Source of the DNA: a virus
Length of the DNA stretch: 37,699 nucleotides
Virus record (IMG/VR): IMGVR_UViG_3300034375_010637
Span: 1 to 37,699 of that record
Direction: 5' to 3' (one strand)
The notes beneath the pieces are model-generated. The model searched no databases. It had not been told where the DNA came from and worked only from the letters and a program-made list of their open reading frames with translations. A program made the translations under genes and the position numbers. This document shows, one piece after another, positions 29,140 to 37,663 of the stretch (the stretch's first letter is position 1; each line of letters starts with the position of its first letter).

Positions 29140-32100
29140 GTGGCTAATCTTTACGGTAAAAATTGCAACCCTGATATATTAAATCCTGAACAGGAAAGAA
29201 AAGTATATGTTGATACAGTTACAACTCTAAAAAGAGATCATATTTTTATTGGAAATGAATCGGCGGAAGCAATTCAAGCACTTCTTGATCCTCTTTTCTT
29301 TGAGTTAATACCGAGATCGTGTAATTCTCCAAAGCTTTCTTTAAAAAAGATTGATCATGGGGAACTTAATGGGCTCAATAATGATGACCATGAGCAATAT
29401 GTTCATATCTCTATCGATAGGGAGATTTCAGCTAATCACACTTTCACAGGTAATTTAATTTTTGGCGGCCAATCTTATTTCACGGCCGGAATTAGAGACG
29501 TTGAGGGCTATTTAGGAGATAATCTTGAGGTTTTATCATCCGGCGGCGGAGGTAGGCCAATTTGGAAAAGTCCTAATGATCTTAGGATAGATCATAATTT
29601 TTTAATTAATCTAGATTCTGATGATCATTTGCAATATGTTCATGTATCCGAAAATAGGGAGATTAGTGCCGATCATCTCTTTACTGGTGATATAGATGTA
29701 TCAGGTAGTATAGAAGTTTCAGGGATTCTTAAGGATTCTGGGGGAAACTCTCCAACAAAAGGCCAAATACCTATTGCTGATGATACCGGTAGGTTCCAAT
29801 GGAGAACGCCTGTAATTGAAAATGTATATTGGGTTGCGAAAGATGGCGACGATGCAAATGATGGCTTAACTCCTCAGTCTGCCAAGGCATCTATTAAATC
29901 CGCCGTAAGGGCATCTTACTCTGGGGATTTAGGTAAAGTTTTAGACGCGGCAGAATCGATCTTTGCAAACAAAGCTTTAATAAAAGACGAAACAATTAAT
30001 GAGTTATATACAAGAAATTTCGCTCTTCCTAACTTAACAATTTACGATCAAAAAGCGCGCGAAGTATATAAAATTTTATTATCAAACAGAGTTAGTGTGA
30101 TTGCCGAAGCAATCGGCGAAGTATCCGCGTTGTTTCCTGGAAGCGTTAGTGATATCAACGGAAAATGTACAAGAGACTCTAAGCTTCTTATACTCTCAAT
30201 TGCAAGAGATTTGTTCTATGGAGGATTTTCAAATAGTTACGAATTTACCTCGGCTTATTTTAATGTAAACGGAGACTTTATCTCTTCTATTTTTTCTCCA
30301 GCACCAGAAAAGTCACTAACAGTACAGATTTTTAATGCAATAAAAGACAAACTAAAAGCACTAATTCCAGGCCCAGAGTTTTCTCATTTTAGAACAAGGA
30401 TAGATAGACTGTTTGGATACGTAGGCGACTCTATCCAAAATGAGTCGCTTTCGTTCTTTCCAACAGTAAAAGAACAAGAAGATTTAAAAGAGGCCATATA
30501 TTACAATCTCCGTAACTTAGTAGATGATGTATGGGCCAATATGCTCTCAATTTATGATGAAGAAATATTGTCACCTACAGAAGAAAAGTGCAAGAGAGAC
30601 ATTGAACTTATTGCAATTGCAATTGCAGAAGATATAGGAAACTGGGGAACCTCAAGAATATCTGAAGCTACTCAGTTTTATATCGACGGAACAACTATAT
30701 TCGATCCAGATATAGAAAGAATTGCTTCGATTTTTGCTTATGATAATCTCAGAAGCCGCATTAGAAACTTAACTTCTAATAATCCTATAAAAGCTAAAGT
30801 AGATAGTCTCTTCTCTATTCTTACAAATGCACTAAATAATCTTGCAACTGCGTCTATTGGCGATGTAGATGAAGGCACGCAAATAAATAAATCTGCAAAA
30901 CTTTGTAATAGAGACCTGGGATATTTTATTGACGCCGTCGCTTCTGATATGAAAAACGGAGGCAATGTATTCTCTATAGAATTTGCAGAAAAGTATTACG
31001 AAGGAAACACTCTGATTCACATCTCTGGACAACTAGAAGATACCATTTGGGCGTTTAATCGTGCCAGAGAGCTGATGATACTTGCAATGAAGAACTGGAG
31101 GGTAAACCCTGCAGGAGACTTGTATCAAACAGAATACACCATTAAGAAGATATTTATAGACAACTCTATTGTTTTTGATGAGTGGCCGGCATGTGCTAAT
31201 GCAGAAACTGCAATTAATAACTACTATCAGATAATTGAGTTTATTTTAGAAAACGGCCCTAATGCAACTGCAAAAAATGCTCAGAGGCTGATTTATGAAA
31301 GTATTGGAAAAGGTGACGACCCCACTTCGATTATTAACTCTGTATGGAATGATACAATCGCAGAGTATCCGTTAGTAGAATTTACTGAAGGAAAATGCAA
31401 GAGAGATCTTAATCTTGTAATAGAGGCAATTGCAAAAGACATATATAGCGAGGGTAACTCTAACACCATAGCCGCAACAAGGTCATATTTTCCAACATCG
31501 GGTAATCCCATTGAAACGCAAATCGAAGAGTCAATATTTGCCTATAACACAGCAAGAGATTATATAAATAATAATCTTTTAATCGGAATTGAATATGCCT
31601 CTGTTAGAGCACAAGTGACAACTCTTATTAACATTCTAACAACGGCACTTGATAATAATTCTCTTGAGTTTCTTCCAGAAGAAGATATAGGTAATTGGAC
31701 TCTTCAACAACCCTCCTTTAAAACAACAATCTTTGTAAACTCTGGCGTTTATAACGAGGAAAATCCAATCGACCTACCTCCTAATACAGTGGTAACAGGA
31801 AATAGCCTCAGAGGTATTACTGTAAATGCAGTTAATAGAACTCTTGATTTATTCCATGTAAATAACGCATGCGGATTGTCATTTATGACTTTCTCTAATC
31901 ACCTTGCGCCAAGCTACGCTGTTTCTTTTGCAAAGAAGAATGGTCAGGGGACAGCGGGAATTATTTCACGAAGCCCGTACGTTCAGCAATGCACCTCTAT
32001 CACAACAACCGGCGGCGGAATGCTTGTGGATGGCGCAATCACTGAAGGAGTTAAGTCAATGGTTCTCGACTCCTACACACAATATAATCAAGGTGGCCCA

Positions 32101-33027
32101 GGTGTTAAGATCATAAATAATGGATACGCTCAGCTAGTTTCTTTATTTACAATTTCTTGCTCTACGGGCATTGAATGCGCAACTGGAGGACAATGCGATC
32201 TTACTAATTCCAACTCTTCGTTTGGTGACTATGGCCTCGTTGCTGATGGCCTTGGAGAAAAGGAAATAGTTGCAAAGGTTTTAGACAATGTAGAAACCGG
32301 ATCTTTAACTTTCCGTGTTGAAATACCTGAAACACTAAGACCGTATAATGGCCAAGCAGGGTACTTTGGCGCTCCTTTCTTTACAATTCAGGATATTAAG
32401 ATTATTGACCCAGGATCTGGTTATGAAGCTCCTCCTAATATTACAATTTCTCTTCCTGAAGGACCCAATCCGATCCCAGCTAGAGCAAGAGTAGCTATTG
32501 AAAACGGATCGTTGTCTGAAGTTACTCTTGTAAAGAGCGGAACTTCTTATGTATCTACACCGAGTATACAAGTCAGTTATCCAACGTTACCTGGCGGCAC
32601 GTTACCAACACTAGAGGTAGTTATGGCTCCTCTACTGTACACCGTGGTTTCCTCCTCAGAAGTAGAGTCGGATAACTCAACGACTGTTACGTTAGTTACA
32701 CCTACTTTGTATCCCATAGCAAAAGGATCTTCTTTTGTTCTCTCTAGACAGTCTAAAGTTCTTGCATCTGGGCACTCTTTTGAGTACATCGGAGCAGGTC
32801 CTAATATCCAAGCTGCTCTTCCGATCAACAACGGAACATTTATCCAGCAGCAAGAAATAGAAGAAAGAAATGGTGGATCCGTAATATTTACATCTACCGA
32901 TCAATCTGGAAACTTTAGAATCGGGGACGGAGTTATTATTGATCAAACCTCCGGCACCATTGGAGGTATCTCCTTCTCAAGAGGATTATTTGCTCAAATT
33001 ACCCCACTCATCCTTGCTCTTCAATAA
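29140..33027 (+). CDS. Large fibre/baseplate structural protein (1295 aa)
   Basis: The start is GTG. The N-terminal 200 residues hold two copies of a fibre module, ending NNDDHEQYVHISIDREISAN and DSDDHLQYVHVSENREISAD, both followed by HxFTGxI. Residues about 230-850 contain at least four helical repeats with the signature C-x-RD then I/V-A-x-A-x-D near the start and Y-x-x-A-R/L-x-x-I later (for example GKCTRDSKLLILSIARDL; EEKCKRDIELIAIAIAEDI; AKLCNRDLGYFIDAVASDM; GKCKRDLNLVIEAIAKDI). A beta-helix-like part follows (IFVNSGVYNEENPIDLPPNT to about residue 1050), then 'GSGY' beta repeats and a C-terminal domain (SGNFRIGDGVIIDQTSGTIG). Similar arrangements occur in large structural proteins of T4-like cyanophages. 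The virion location is inferred. Confidence 0.85.
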   Translation: MANLYGKNCNPDILNPEQERKVYVDTVTTLKRDHIFIGNESAEAIQALLDPLFFELIPRSCNSPKLSLKKIDHGELNGLNNDDHEQYVHISIDREISANHTFTGNLIFGGQSYFTAGIRDVEGYLGDNLEVLSSGGGGRPIWKSPNDLRIDHNFLINLDSDDHLQYVHVSENREISADHLFTGDIDVSGSIEVSGILKDSGGNSPTKGQIPIADDTGRFQWRTPVIENVYWVAKDGDDANDGLTPQSAKASIKSAVRASYSGDLGKVLDAAESIFANKALIKDETINELYTRNFALPNLTIYDQKAREVYKILLSNRVSVIAEAIGEVSALFPGSVSDINGKCTRDSKLLILSIARDLFYGGFSNSYEFTSAYFNVNGDFISSIFSPAPEKSLTVQIFNAIKDKLKALIPGPEFSHFRTRIDRLFGYVGDSIQNESLSFFPTVKEQEDLKEAIYYNLRNLVDDVWANMLSIYDEEILSPTEEKCKRDIELIAIAIAEDIGNWGTSRISEATQFYIDGTTIFDPDIERIASIFAYDNLRSRIRNLTSNNPIKAKVDSLFSILTNALNNLATASIGDVDEGTQINKSAKLCNRDLGYFIDAVASDMKNGGNVFSIEFAEKYYEGNTLIHISGQLEDTIWAFNRARELMILAMKNWRVNPAGDLYQTEYTIKKIFIDNSIVFDEWPACANAETAINNYYQIIEFILENGPNATAKNAQRLIYESIGKGDDPTSIINSVWNDTIAEYPLVEFTEGKCKRDLNLVIEAIAKDIYSEGNSNTIAATRSYFPTSGNPIETQIEESIFAYNTARDYINNNLLIGIEYASVRAQVTTLINILTTALDNNSLEFLPEEDIGNWTLQQPSFKTTIFVNSGVYNEENPIDLPPNTVVTGNSLRGITVNAVNRTLDLFHVNNACGLSFMTFSNHLAPSYAVSFAKKNGQGTAGIISRSPYVQQCTSITTTGGGMLVDGAITEGVKSMVLDSYTQYNQGGPGVKIINNGYAQLVSLFTISCSTGIECATGGQCDLTNSNSSFGDYGLVADGLGEKEIVAKVLDNVETGSLTFRVEIPETLRPYNGQAGYFGAPFFTIQDIKIIDPGSGYEAPPNITISLPEGPNPIPARARVAIENGSLSEVTLVKSGTSYVSTPSIQVSYPTLPGGTLPTLEVVMAPLLYTVVSSSEVESDNSTTVTLVTPTLYPIAKGSSFVLSRQSKVLASGHSFEYIGAGPNIQAALPINNGTFIQQQEIEERNGGSVIFTSTDQSGNFRIGDGVIIDQTSGTIGGISFSRGLFAQITPLILALQ

Positions 33028-33039
33028 TTTTTAATCGCC

Positions 33040-33384
33040 ATGGCTTCTATCGCACCTCTTAATGAATTTAAGTCGTTACAATACGACGTAACTACAACCC
33101 CTACAATTATATACACCACGCCAATTGCTGTTTCTACAATTGTGCTAAAAGTGCAAGTTTCCAATGTCTCTGGAGATTCAGATAATGTTACAAGAGTAAC
33201 GCTATCTCTTGTTAGAGATAGTAAACGAACTAGGATTATTTCTGGAGGTCCTGTGCTTGCAAATGATTTTTCTATTCTATCCGATGGAAAATTAGTCCTT
33301 CAGGAGGGGGATTCTTTAGAGGCTGAAGCCGATGCCGATGCCGTTCTTGAAATGATTGTGAGTTACTTGGAGACCTCTGCGTAA
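33040..33384 (+). CDS. Small beta-sandwich virion protein, cyanophage type (114 aa)
   Basis: The protein follows a pattern I know from cyanophage structural regions: IAPLNEFKSLQYDVTTTPTI, IYTTPIAVSTIVLKVQVSNV, VTLSLVRDSKRTRIISGGPV and SDGKLVLQEGDSLEAEADAD. It is predicted to be an all-beta fibre-associated or baseplate protein. It lies 12 bases after the 1295-residue gene and one base before the collagen-like fibre gene, so the three are very likely co-transcribed and co-assembled. The exact role is unknown. Confidence 0.75.
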   Translation: MASIAPLNEFKSLQYDVTTTPTIIYTTPIAVSTIVLKVQVSNVSGDSDNVTRVTLSLVRDSKRTRIISGGPVLANDFSILSDGKLVLQEGDSLEAEADADAVLEMIVSYLETSA

Positions 33385-33385
33385 T

Positions 33386-35668
33386 ATGGCTACCCAAAAT
33401 AGATCTTTTTCTAATAGAGTACGTACATCGAGTCAAGAGCAACTTGACAATCAACGTAATGAATATTTAAATTTATCTAATGCAGAACCAAATTTAGGTT
33501 CTCCAGAAGATATTAGCGATCCTTTAAACCAACCTAACCCCACCCTAGACCATTTTTTAGTATCAAGAGAAGACGGGGTGAGGGTATGGACTCAAAGGCC
33601 AGCCGGAATAAAAATTGACGGTAATATATCAGATATTATTAATAGATACAACACGGCACCTAATGCGGTTCCTGGCATTGGCGATTTAGAGCTAGGTGAA
33701 TTAGAAATTAATACTTCCGATGGTAAGATCTTTATCAAGATAATCGCCGATGGCATAGAAAGTATTAAAGAAATTCAGTCTGGAGTTCAAGGTCCTCAAG
33801 GACCCCAAGGTACTAAGGGTATTCAAGGCGAAAGACAAACTGCAATCCCGGTCTCTATAGTCGGTGCGGTTGATGATGTAAACGGTACGTATAATGAGGG
33901 CGCTGGTGGCCCAAATGATCCACAAGGCTTGCTTAATTTTGAATTTCAGACTCCGAGCCTAGGAGACGGGGTGTTTGATATTGCCACGTCTGATCTCTGG
34001 GTCTGGGTAGGTAGCGAGTGGTTGAATGTTGGATTGCTTAGAGGCCCAGATGGTCCGCAGGGCGTCCAAGGCCCTCAGGGTCCAAAAGGCCCGATTGGTA
34101 TTCAAGGTTTCGATGGTCCGCGAGGCATCATAGGCCCGAGAGGAGAGCAAGGTATTCAAGGCTTCAGAGGCAATCAAGGTATCCAGGGCTTGATTGGTAG
34201 GTCTCTTAGGATCTTAGGAAGTGTGCAATCTACTTCTGAAATTCCTGGCTTCCCTAACACGGCTGCGGCAGGTGTGGAAGAGGGCGATGCCTATACTGTA
34301 AGAGATGACCGTAATATTTATATATGGAATGGCTTAGAGTGGTTTAATGGAGGCCAGATTCTTATCCAAGGCACCCAAGGCACCCAAGGCTTCTTCGGTC
34401 CGCAAGGTTCTCAGGGCATCCAAGGATACCCGTTAGATATCATCCAAACTTATAGCAATTTACCTTTTCCAATTAGCGATCCAAACTTCTTAGCCACAGA
34501 GTTCCCAGACGCTAATCCTTTTTCGGGTGTTGTGGATACAACAACTGGGCAAGGAGTTCTTTGGCAAAAGAAGGAAAATGGAATCTGGAGCCAAATTGGC
34601 ATAATCAGCGTACAAGGCCCGCAAGGTCCGCAGGGACTACAAGGACCGCAAGGAAACCAGGGTATTCAAGGTGTGCAAGGACCCCAGGGACCTCAAGGTA
34701 TTGCGTTTAGAATCCAGGACACATACGACGATCCAACAGGCTCCGCTCCATTAACTAGTCTTCTATTAAGATCGGAGTATTCAGACGCAGAATACCTCGA
34801 TGCGGTTATCGACGTATCTACCGGCGACGGTGTGCTTTGGGTCAATACATTAGACGCTGCATTAAATCCTGTTTGGGAACAGATAGGTAAAATTAGTAAG
34901 AAGGGCGATGACTTCCGTCTCTATATCGACGCCAGCCCCCCGTCTTTCCCTCCTGCAAAGATAGGCGATGCCTGGCTAGATACAACGACCGGAATTAAAT
35001 ATACGCTCATAGACGAAGATGGCGACGACAACGCCCAATGGGTAGAGCTTCCGGCCGCCGTTCAAGGCCCTCAAGGCACCCAGGGCATCCAAGGGTTCAG
35101 GGGATATTCTCTACAAGTTATAGGGAACTATAACGATCCGTCAGTTGCGTTAAATAGTACGTATCTTGAGACGAATTATCTGACGGCCGATCCCTACAGC
35201 GGAGTCGTAGATATTTCTTCTGGGCAGGGGGTGTTGTGGCAAAAGAATCCCAGCGGTTCGTGGATTGAGAGAGGCGTAATAAGTGTCCAAGGCATTCAAG
35301 GGCCTCATGGGCCTCAGGGGCAAACTTCTGAGTCGACAATAGGCAATAGCACGCTGATTCAAATAAACGCCCAGACCACCGATCTCTATTCTCATATAGC
35401 AGATTTTACAATAGCCACGGCGGACATAAAAATAAATAATTTAACATCGGGTTATGAGATGAAGTTGTATTTGAAGAATACGAGCGCATCTCAGGCAATA
35501 ACACTAACAATTAGCGCGTCAGCAACCGACACAGGGCACAGCGCTATTGACCTCGCAGGAGGAGGGGTAAATGATGGTGAGGTGGAGCTTATCTCAGGAG
35601 GGACGGGTGTGGCGGTCGTTTGGGTGGCCAATGTTGCAGGGAATATCGTAGGAGGAGTGGTAGCATGA
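33386..35668 (+). CDS. Collagen-like tail fibre protein (760 aa)
   Basis: Six stretches of Gly-X-Y triplets rich in GPQ and GIQ (for example GPQGPQGTKGIQG) form trimeric collagen-like stalks. Between them are 70-90 residue globular modules of one family. These begin with a short hydrophobic strand (SLRILGSVQS; PLDIIQTYSN; AFRIQDTYDD; YSLQVIGNYN) and end with a repeated 'SGVVDxxxGQGVLWQK...W...G.ISVQG' pattern. The C-terminal 100 residues form a beta domain (TSGYEMKLYLKNTSASQAIT). The N terminus (residues 1-135) probably attaches to the tail. The layout is a segmented fibre with multiple bead-like domains. The stop overlaps the next start (ATGA), and GGAGGAG precedes that start. Confidence 0.88.
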   Translation: MATQNRSFSNRVRTSSQEQLDNQRNEYLNLSNAEPNLGSPEDISDPLNQPNPTLDHFLVSREDGVRVWTQRPAGIKIDGNISDIINRYNTAPNAVPGIGDLELGELEINTSDGKIFIKIIADGIESIKEIQSGVQGPQGPQGTKGIQGERQTAIPVSIVGAVDDVNGTYNEGAGGPNDPQGLLNFEFQTPSLGDGVFDIATSDLWVWVGSEWLNVGLLRGPDGPQGVQGPQGPKGPIGIQGFDGPRGIIGPRGEQGIQGFRGNQGIQGLIGRSLRILGSVQSTSEIPGFPNTAAAGVEEGDAYTVRDDRNIYIWNGLEWFNGGQILIQGTQGTQGFFGPQGSQGIQGYPLDIIQTYSNLPFPISDPNFLATEFPDANPFSGVVDTTTGQGVLWQKKENGIWSQIGIISVQGPQGPQGLQGPQGNQGIQGVQGPQGPQGIAFRIQDTYDDPTGSAPLTSLLLRSEYSDAEYLDAVIDVSTGDGVLWVNTLDAALNPVWEQIGKISKKGDDFRLYIDASPPSFPPAKIGDAWLDTTTGIKYTLIDEDGDDNAQWVELPAAVQGPQGTQGIQGFRGYSLQVIGNYNDPSVALNSTYLETNYLTADPYSGVVDISSGQGVLWQKNPSGSWIERGVISVQGIQGPHGPQGQTSESTIGNSTLIQINAQTTDLYSHIADFTIATADIKINNLTSGYEMKLYLKNTSASQAITLTISASATDTGHSAIDLAGGGVNDGEVELISGGTGVAVVWVANVAGNIVGGVVA

Positions 35669-35802
35669 GCACTAGGGGTTTTTATATTACTCTGAGCATC
35701 AATGGTGGCACCAACGCCTCTAAATCTACCTGGAGCAGTGCTGCTAACACTGCTTACACTAACCTAATAGCCAAAGGCTGGACAATCTCCTACAACGCAT
35801 AA
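35665..35802 (+). CDS. Tiny fibre-associated protein (45 aa)
   Basis: The ATG overlaps the fibre stop (ATGA) and has a strong Shine-Dalgarno (GGAGGAG, 35651-35657). The 45-residue product (TRGFYITLSINGGTNASKST, then AYTNLIAKGWTISYNA) ends in a 'NLIxKGWTI' motif typical of the end of BspA-type leucine-rich-repeat domains in surface proteins. It could be a small capping or accessory protein of the fibre. A short ATG-start gene with such a good ribosome site is unlikely to be noise. Function unknown. Confidence 0.65.
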   Translation: MSTRGFYITLSINGGTNASKSTWSSAANTAYTNLIAKGWTISYNA

Positions 35803-35819
35803 TCCTATCATCGAACTGA

Positions 35820-35827
35820 GTTTAAAG
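35820..35827 (+). promoter_or_regulatory. Putative late promoter motif GTTTAAAG
   Basis: GTTTAAAG followed by AATAATAAATT lies 29 bases upstream of the ATG at 35857, at the start of the last fibre unit in the window. Confidence 0.6.
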
Positions 35828-35856
35828 AATAATAAATTACAGGTTTATAGTTAAAT

Positions 35857-36051
35857 ATGACTTTAACTTTTCCTTCATCTCCATCCACCGGAGACATATA
35901 CAAATTCCAATCTAGGTCCTGGAGGTACAATGGCCGGGCCTGGGAATCAATCAACGCACCAGCAGTATATTTGGTTTCCAACATCGATGGAGGGAGAGTC
36001 GATGAAAACTTCGGAGGGATTAATGGCTACGATGGCGGAGGTGTAGAATAA
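35857..36051 (+). CDS. Small virion protein (64 aa) before the terminal fibre
   Basis: The N terminus contains FPSSPSTGDIYKFQSRSWRY followed by NGRAWES, a motif found in short phage tail proteins and at fibre module ends. The C terminus is Gly/Asp/Asn-rich (GGRVDENFGGINGYDGGGVE). It overlaps the next start by one base (TAATG), so it is coupled to the terminal fibre gene. It may be an adaptor or accessory of that fibre. Confidence 0.7.
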   Translation: MTLTFPSSPSTGDIYKFQSRSWRYNGRAWESINAPAVYLVSNIDGGRVDENFGGINGYDGGGVE

Positions 36052-37658
36052 TGGCCGTACAAATCCAATACAGGCGGGGCGAAGCGGCCGTTTGGACAGC
36101 AATTAACCCCACCTTGGCCCTAGGCGAGCCCGGGTTTGAAACAGATACGGGTAAGATTAAGGTCGGGACGGGGGCTGATGCCTGGAACGATTTAGTCTAT
36201 ACCGCCGCTAATTCGTTTTTAAACGAAGAAGGAGCCCCAGATGCAAGTTTAGGTAAAGTCGGGGACTTATACCTCGATACAACAACCTACCGTCTCTATG
36301 GCCCAAAAACCGCGACCGTAGGCGATGAGTGGGGAACCGATGTGTATCTTACGGGAAATACCGTCAGGACCGGAGTTATTGCCCCAGACGCAAGCATAGG
36401 GCGCGATGGGGACTTTTACATTGACACCGCCGCAAATCAGATCTATGGCCCAAAAACTGCAACCGTGGGCGATGAGTGGGGCTCCCCGACCAACCTCCAA
36501 GTTGTAAACATCGACGATTTGAACGATGTGGATACATCCACCGCCGCACCCCAGGCCGGTGAGGCGTTGGTATGGGATGATTTAAGTAGCGTATGGAAGC
36601 CGGGCCCGGCAGGTGCTGAGGCGTCAGGGTCGGTTGGGCAAATCCAATACAACGACGGCGTATCGCCCACCCCAGGCCTTGCTGCTAGCACCGATCTTAC
36701 CTGGGACGATACCTCAAAACAACTCAGCGTTGGTGGTGATATCAACCTGGACGATGGTGTCATCGGCAGCTTCTCCACCACAGTTCAATCCGTAACGCCA
36801 ACTGCCAACCGCACCATCAGCTTCCCCGATGCCACTGGCACGGTTGCACTTGTTAGCGGTGCTGATGGCACAATTCAATACAACGACGCTGGAACGCTAA
36901 AGGGTAACAGCGACTTTACTGTTGACCTGGATTGGAATGATGCTTCGACAGTTTTCACTGGACTGAAGCTGAATGTAACAAATGGCGCTGGTGGTTTACC
37001 TGAAGGTAATTCTGATAGCAACCTGCTGGATTTGCAGGCGGGTGGGACGAGTAAGTTTACGGTAGCAGCAAATACCAATATATCTTTTACCGAGGGCACC
37101 ACTGCGGACAGGACAGCCATTAACTTACCATCTTATTCTCATATTGCGACAGAAAATGGAAGGTTATGGTTTCAGGACTCGGGTGGCACTAAACGCCAGT
37201 TTTTTGAGCGTGGTTTGGAATTGTGGAATATTGGCTATATGGGAATCTCCCCTTCGGATCCCGTATCATTGAGTGCGGATGTACGTCTTTACCGCGACGC
37301 AGAAGGCATCTTCGCCCAACGCAACAACAACATCGCCCAAACTTACAGGCTTTACAACACCTGGGGAAATAACGGTGCTAATTTTGAGCGTTTAAGTTTT
37401 AACTGGGATACAAACGTATTCAAAATCACATCAGAAGCAGGAGGTACTGGTACTGTTAGAGGTATCCAGCTTGGCTCCGCTGCCACAGAACCAGTCGCAT
37501 TGTTTGGTGCTACACCAGTAGTCCAACCCACTACAGCGGTAAGCTCTGCAACTGTTGCAGGAGGCGGTGGCACCGCGGTTGATGACGCAACCACATTTAA
37601 CGGATATACACTTGCACAGGTTGTGCAAGCTTTGCAAAACCTTGGCATCCTTGCCTAA
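36051..37658 (+). CDS. Terminal tail fibre / receptor-binding protein (535 aa)
   Basis: The N-terminal module (AVQIQYRRGEAAVWTAINPT, LALGEPGFETDTGKIKVGTG, ADAWNDLVYT) is the common 'hyaluronidase-like' attachment motif of phage fibres. Two copies of a 49-residue module follow, each ending YGPKTATVGDEWG. The middle shows repeats of 'GQIQYND' / 'GTIQYND' with TATAGTVAL-type strands. The C-terminal region (RDAEGIFAQRNNNIAQTYRL, YNTWGNNGANFERLSF, WDTNVFKITSEAGGTGTVRG) is a fibre-tip domain widespread in phages and prophages. It ends in a hydrophobic helix (AQVVQALQNLGILA) likely to trimerise. The gene looks more GC-rich than its neighbours, as expected for a horizontally exchanged host-range gene. 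The receptor is unknown. Confidence 0.88.
   Translation: MAVQIQYRRGEAAVWTAINPTLALGEPGFETDTGKIKVGTGADAWNDLVYTAANSFLNEEGAPDASLGKVGDLYLDTTTYRLYGPKTATVGDEWGTDVYLTGNTVRTGVIAPDASIGRDGDFYIDTAANQIYGPKTATVGDEWGSPTNLQVVNIDDLNDVDTSTAAPQAGEALVWDDLSSVWKPGPAGAEASGSVGQIQYNDGVSPTPGLAASTDLTWDDTSKQLSVGGDINLDDGVIGSFSTTVQSVTPTANRTISFPDATGTVALVSGADGTIQYNDAGTLKGNSDFTVDLDWNDASTVFTGLKLNVTNGAGGLPEGNSDSNLLDLQAGGTSKFTVAANTNISFTEGTTADRTAINLPSYSHIATENGRLWFQDSGGTKRQFFERGLELWNIGYMGISPSDPVSLSADVRLYRDAEGIFAQRNNNIAQTYRLYNTWGNNGANFERLSFNWDTNVFKITSEAGGTGTVRGIQLGSAATEPVALFGATPVVQPTTAVSSATVAGGGGTAVDDATTFNGYTLAQVVQALQNLGILA
36297..36482. repeat. Direct repeat of 147-bp period in the fibre gene
   Basis: Two nearly identical segments start at 36297 and 36444, 147 bases (49 codons) apart. 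Each encodes YGPKTATVGDEWG, so they reflect a duplicated fibre module. Confidence 0.8.
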
Positions 37659-37663
37659 CGATC

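Noticed and set aside
33532-33539. CTTTAAAC near the start of the collagen-like gene
   Set aside because: It points leftward against the gene and has no minus-strand gene to serve; treated as a chance copy.
36051-37658. Diversity-generating retroelement target in the fibre gene
   Set aside because: No reverse transcriptase, template repeat or adenine-biased variable region is visible in the window, and the C terminus is a common static fibre-tip domain.
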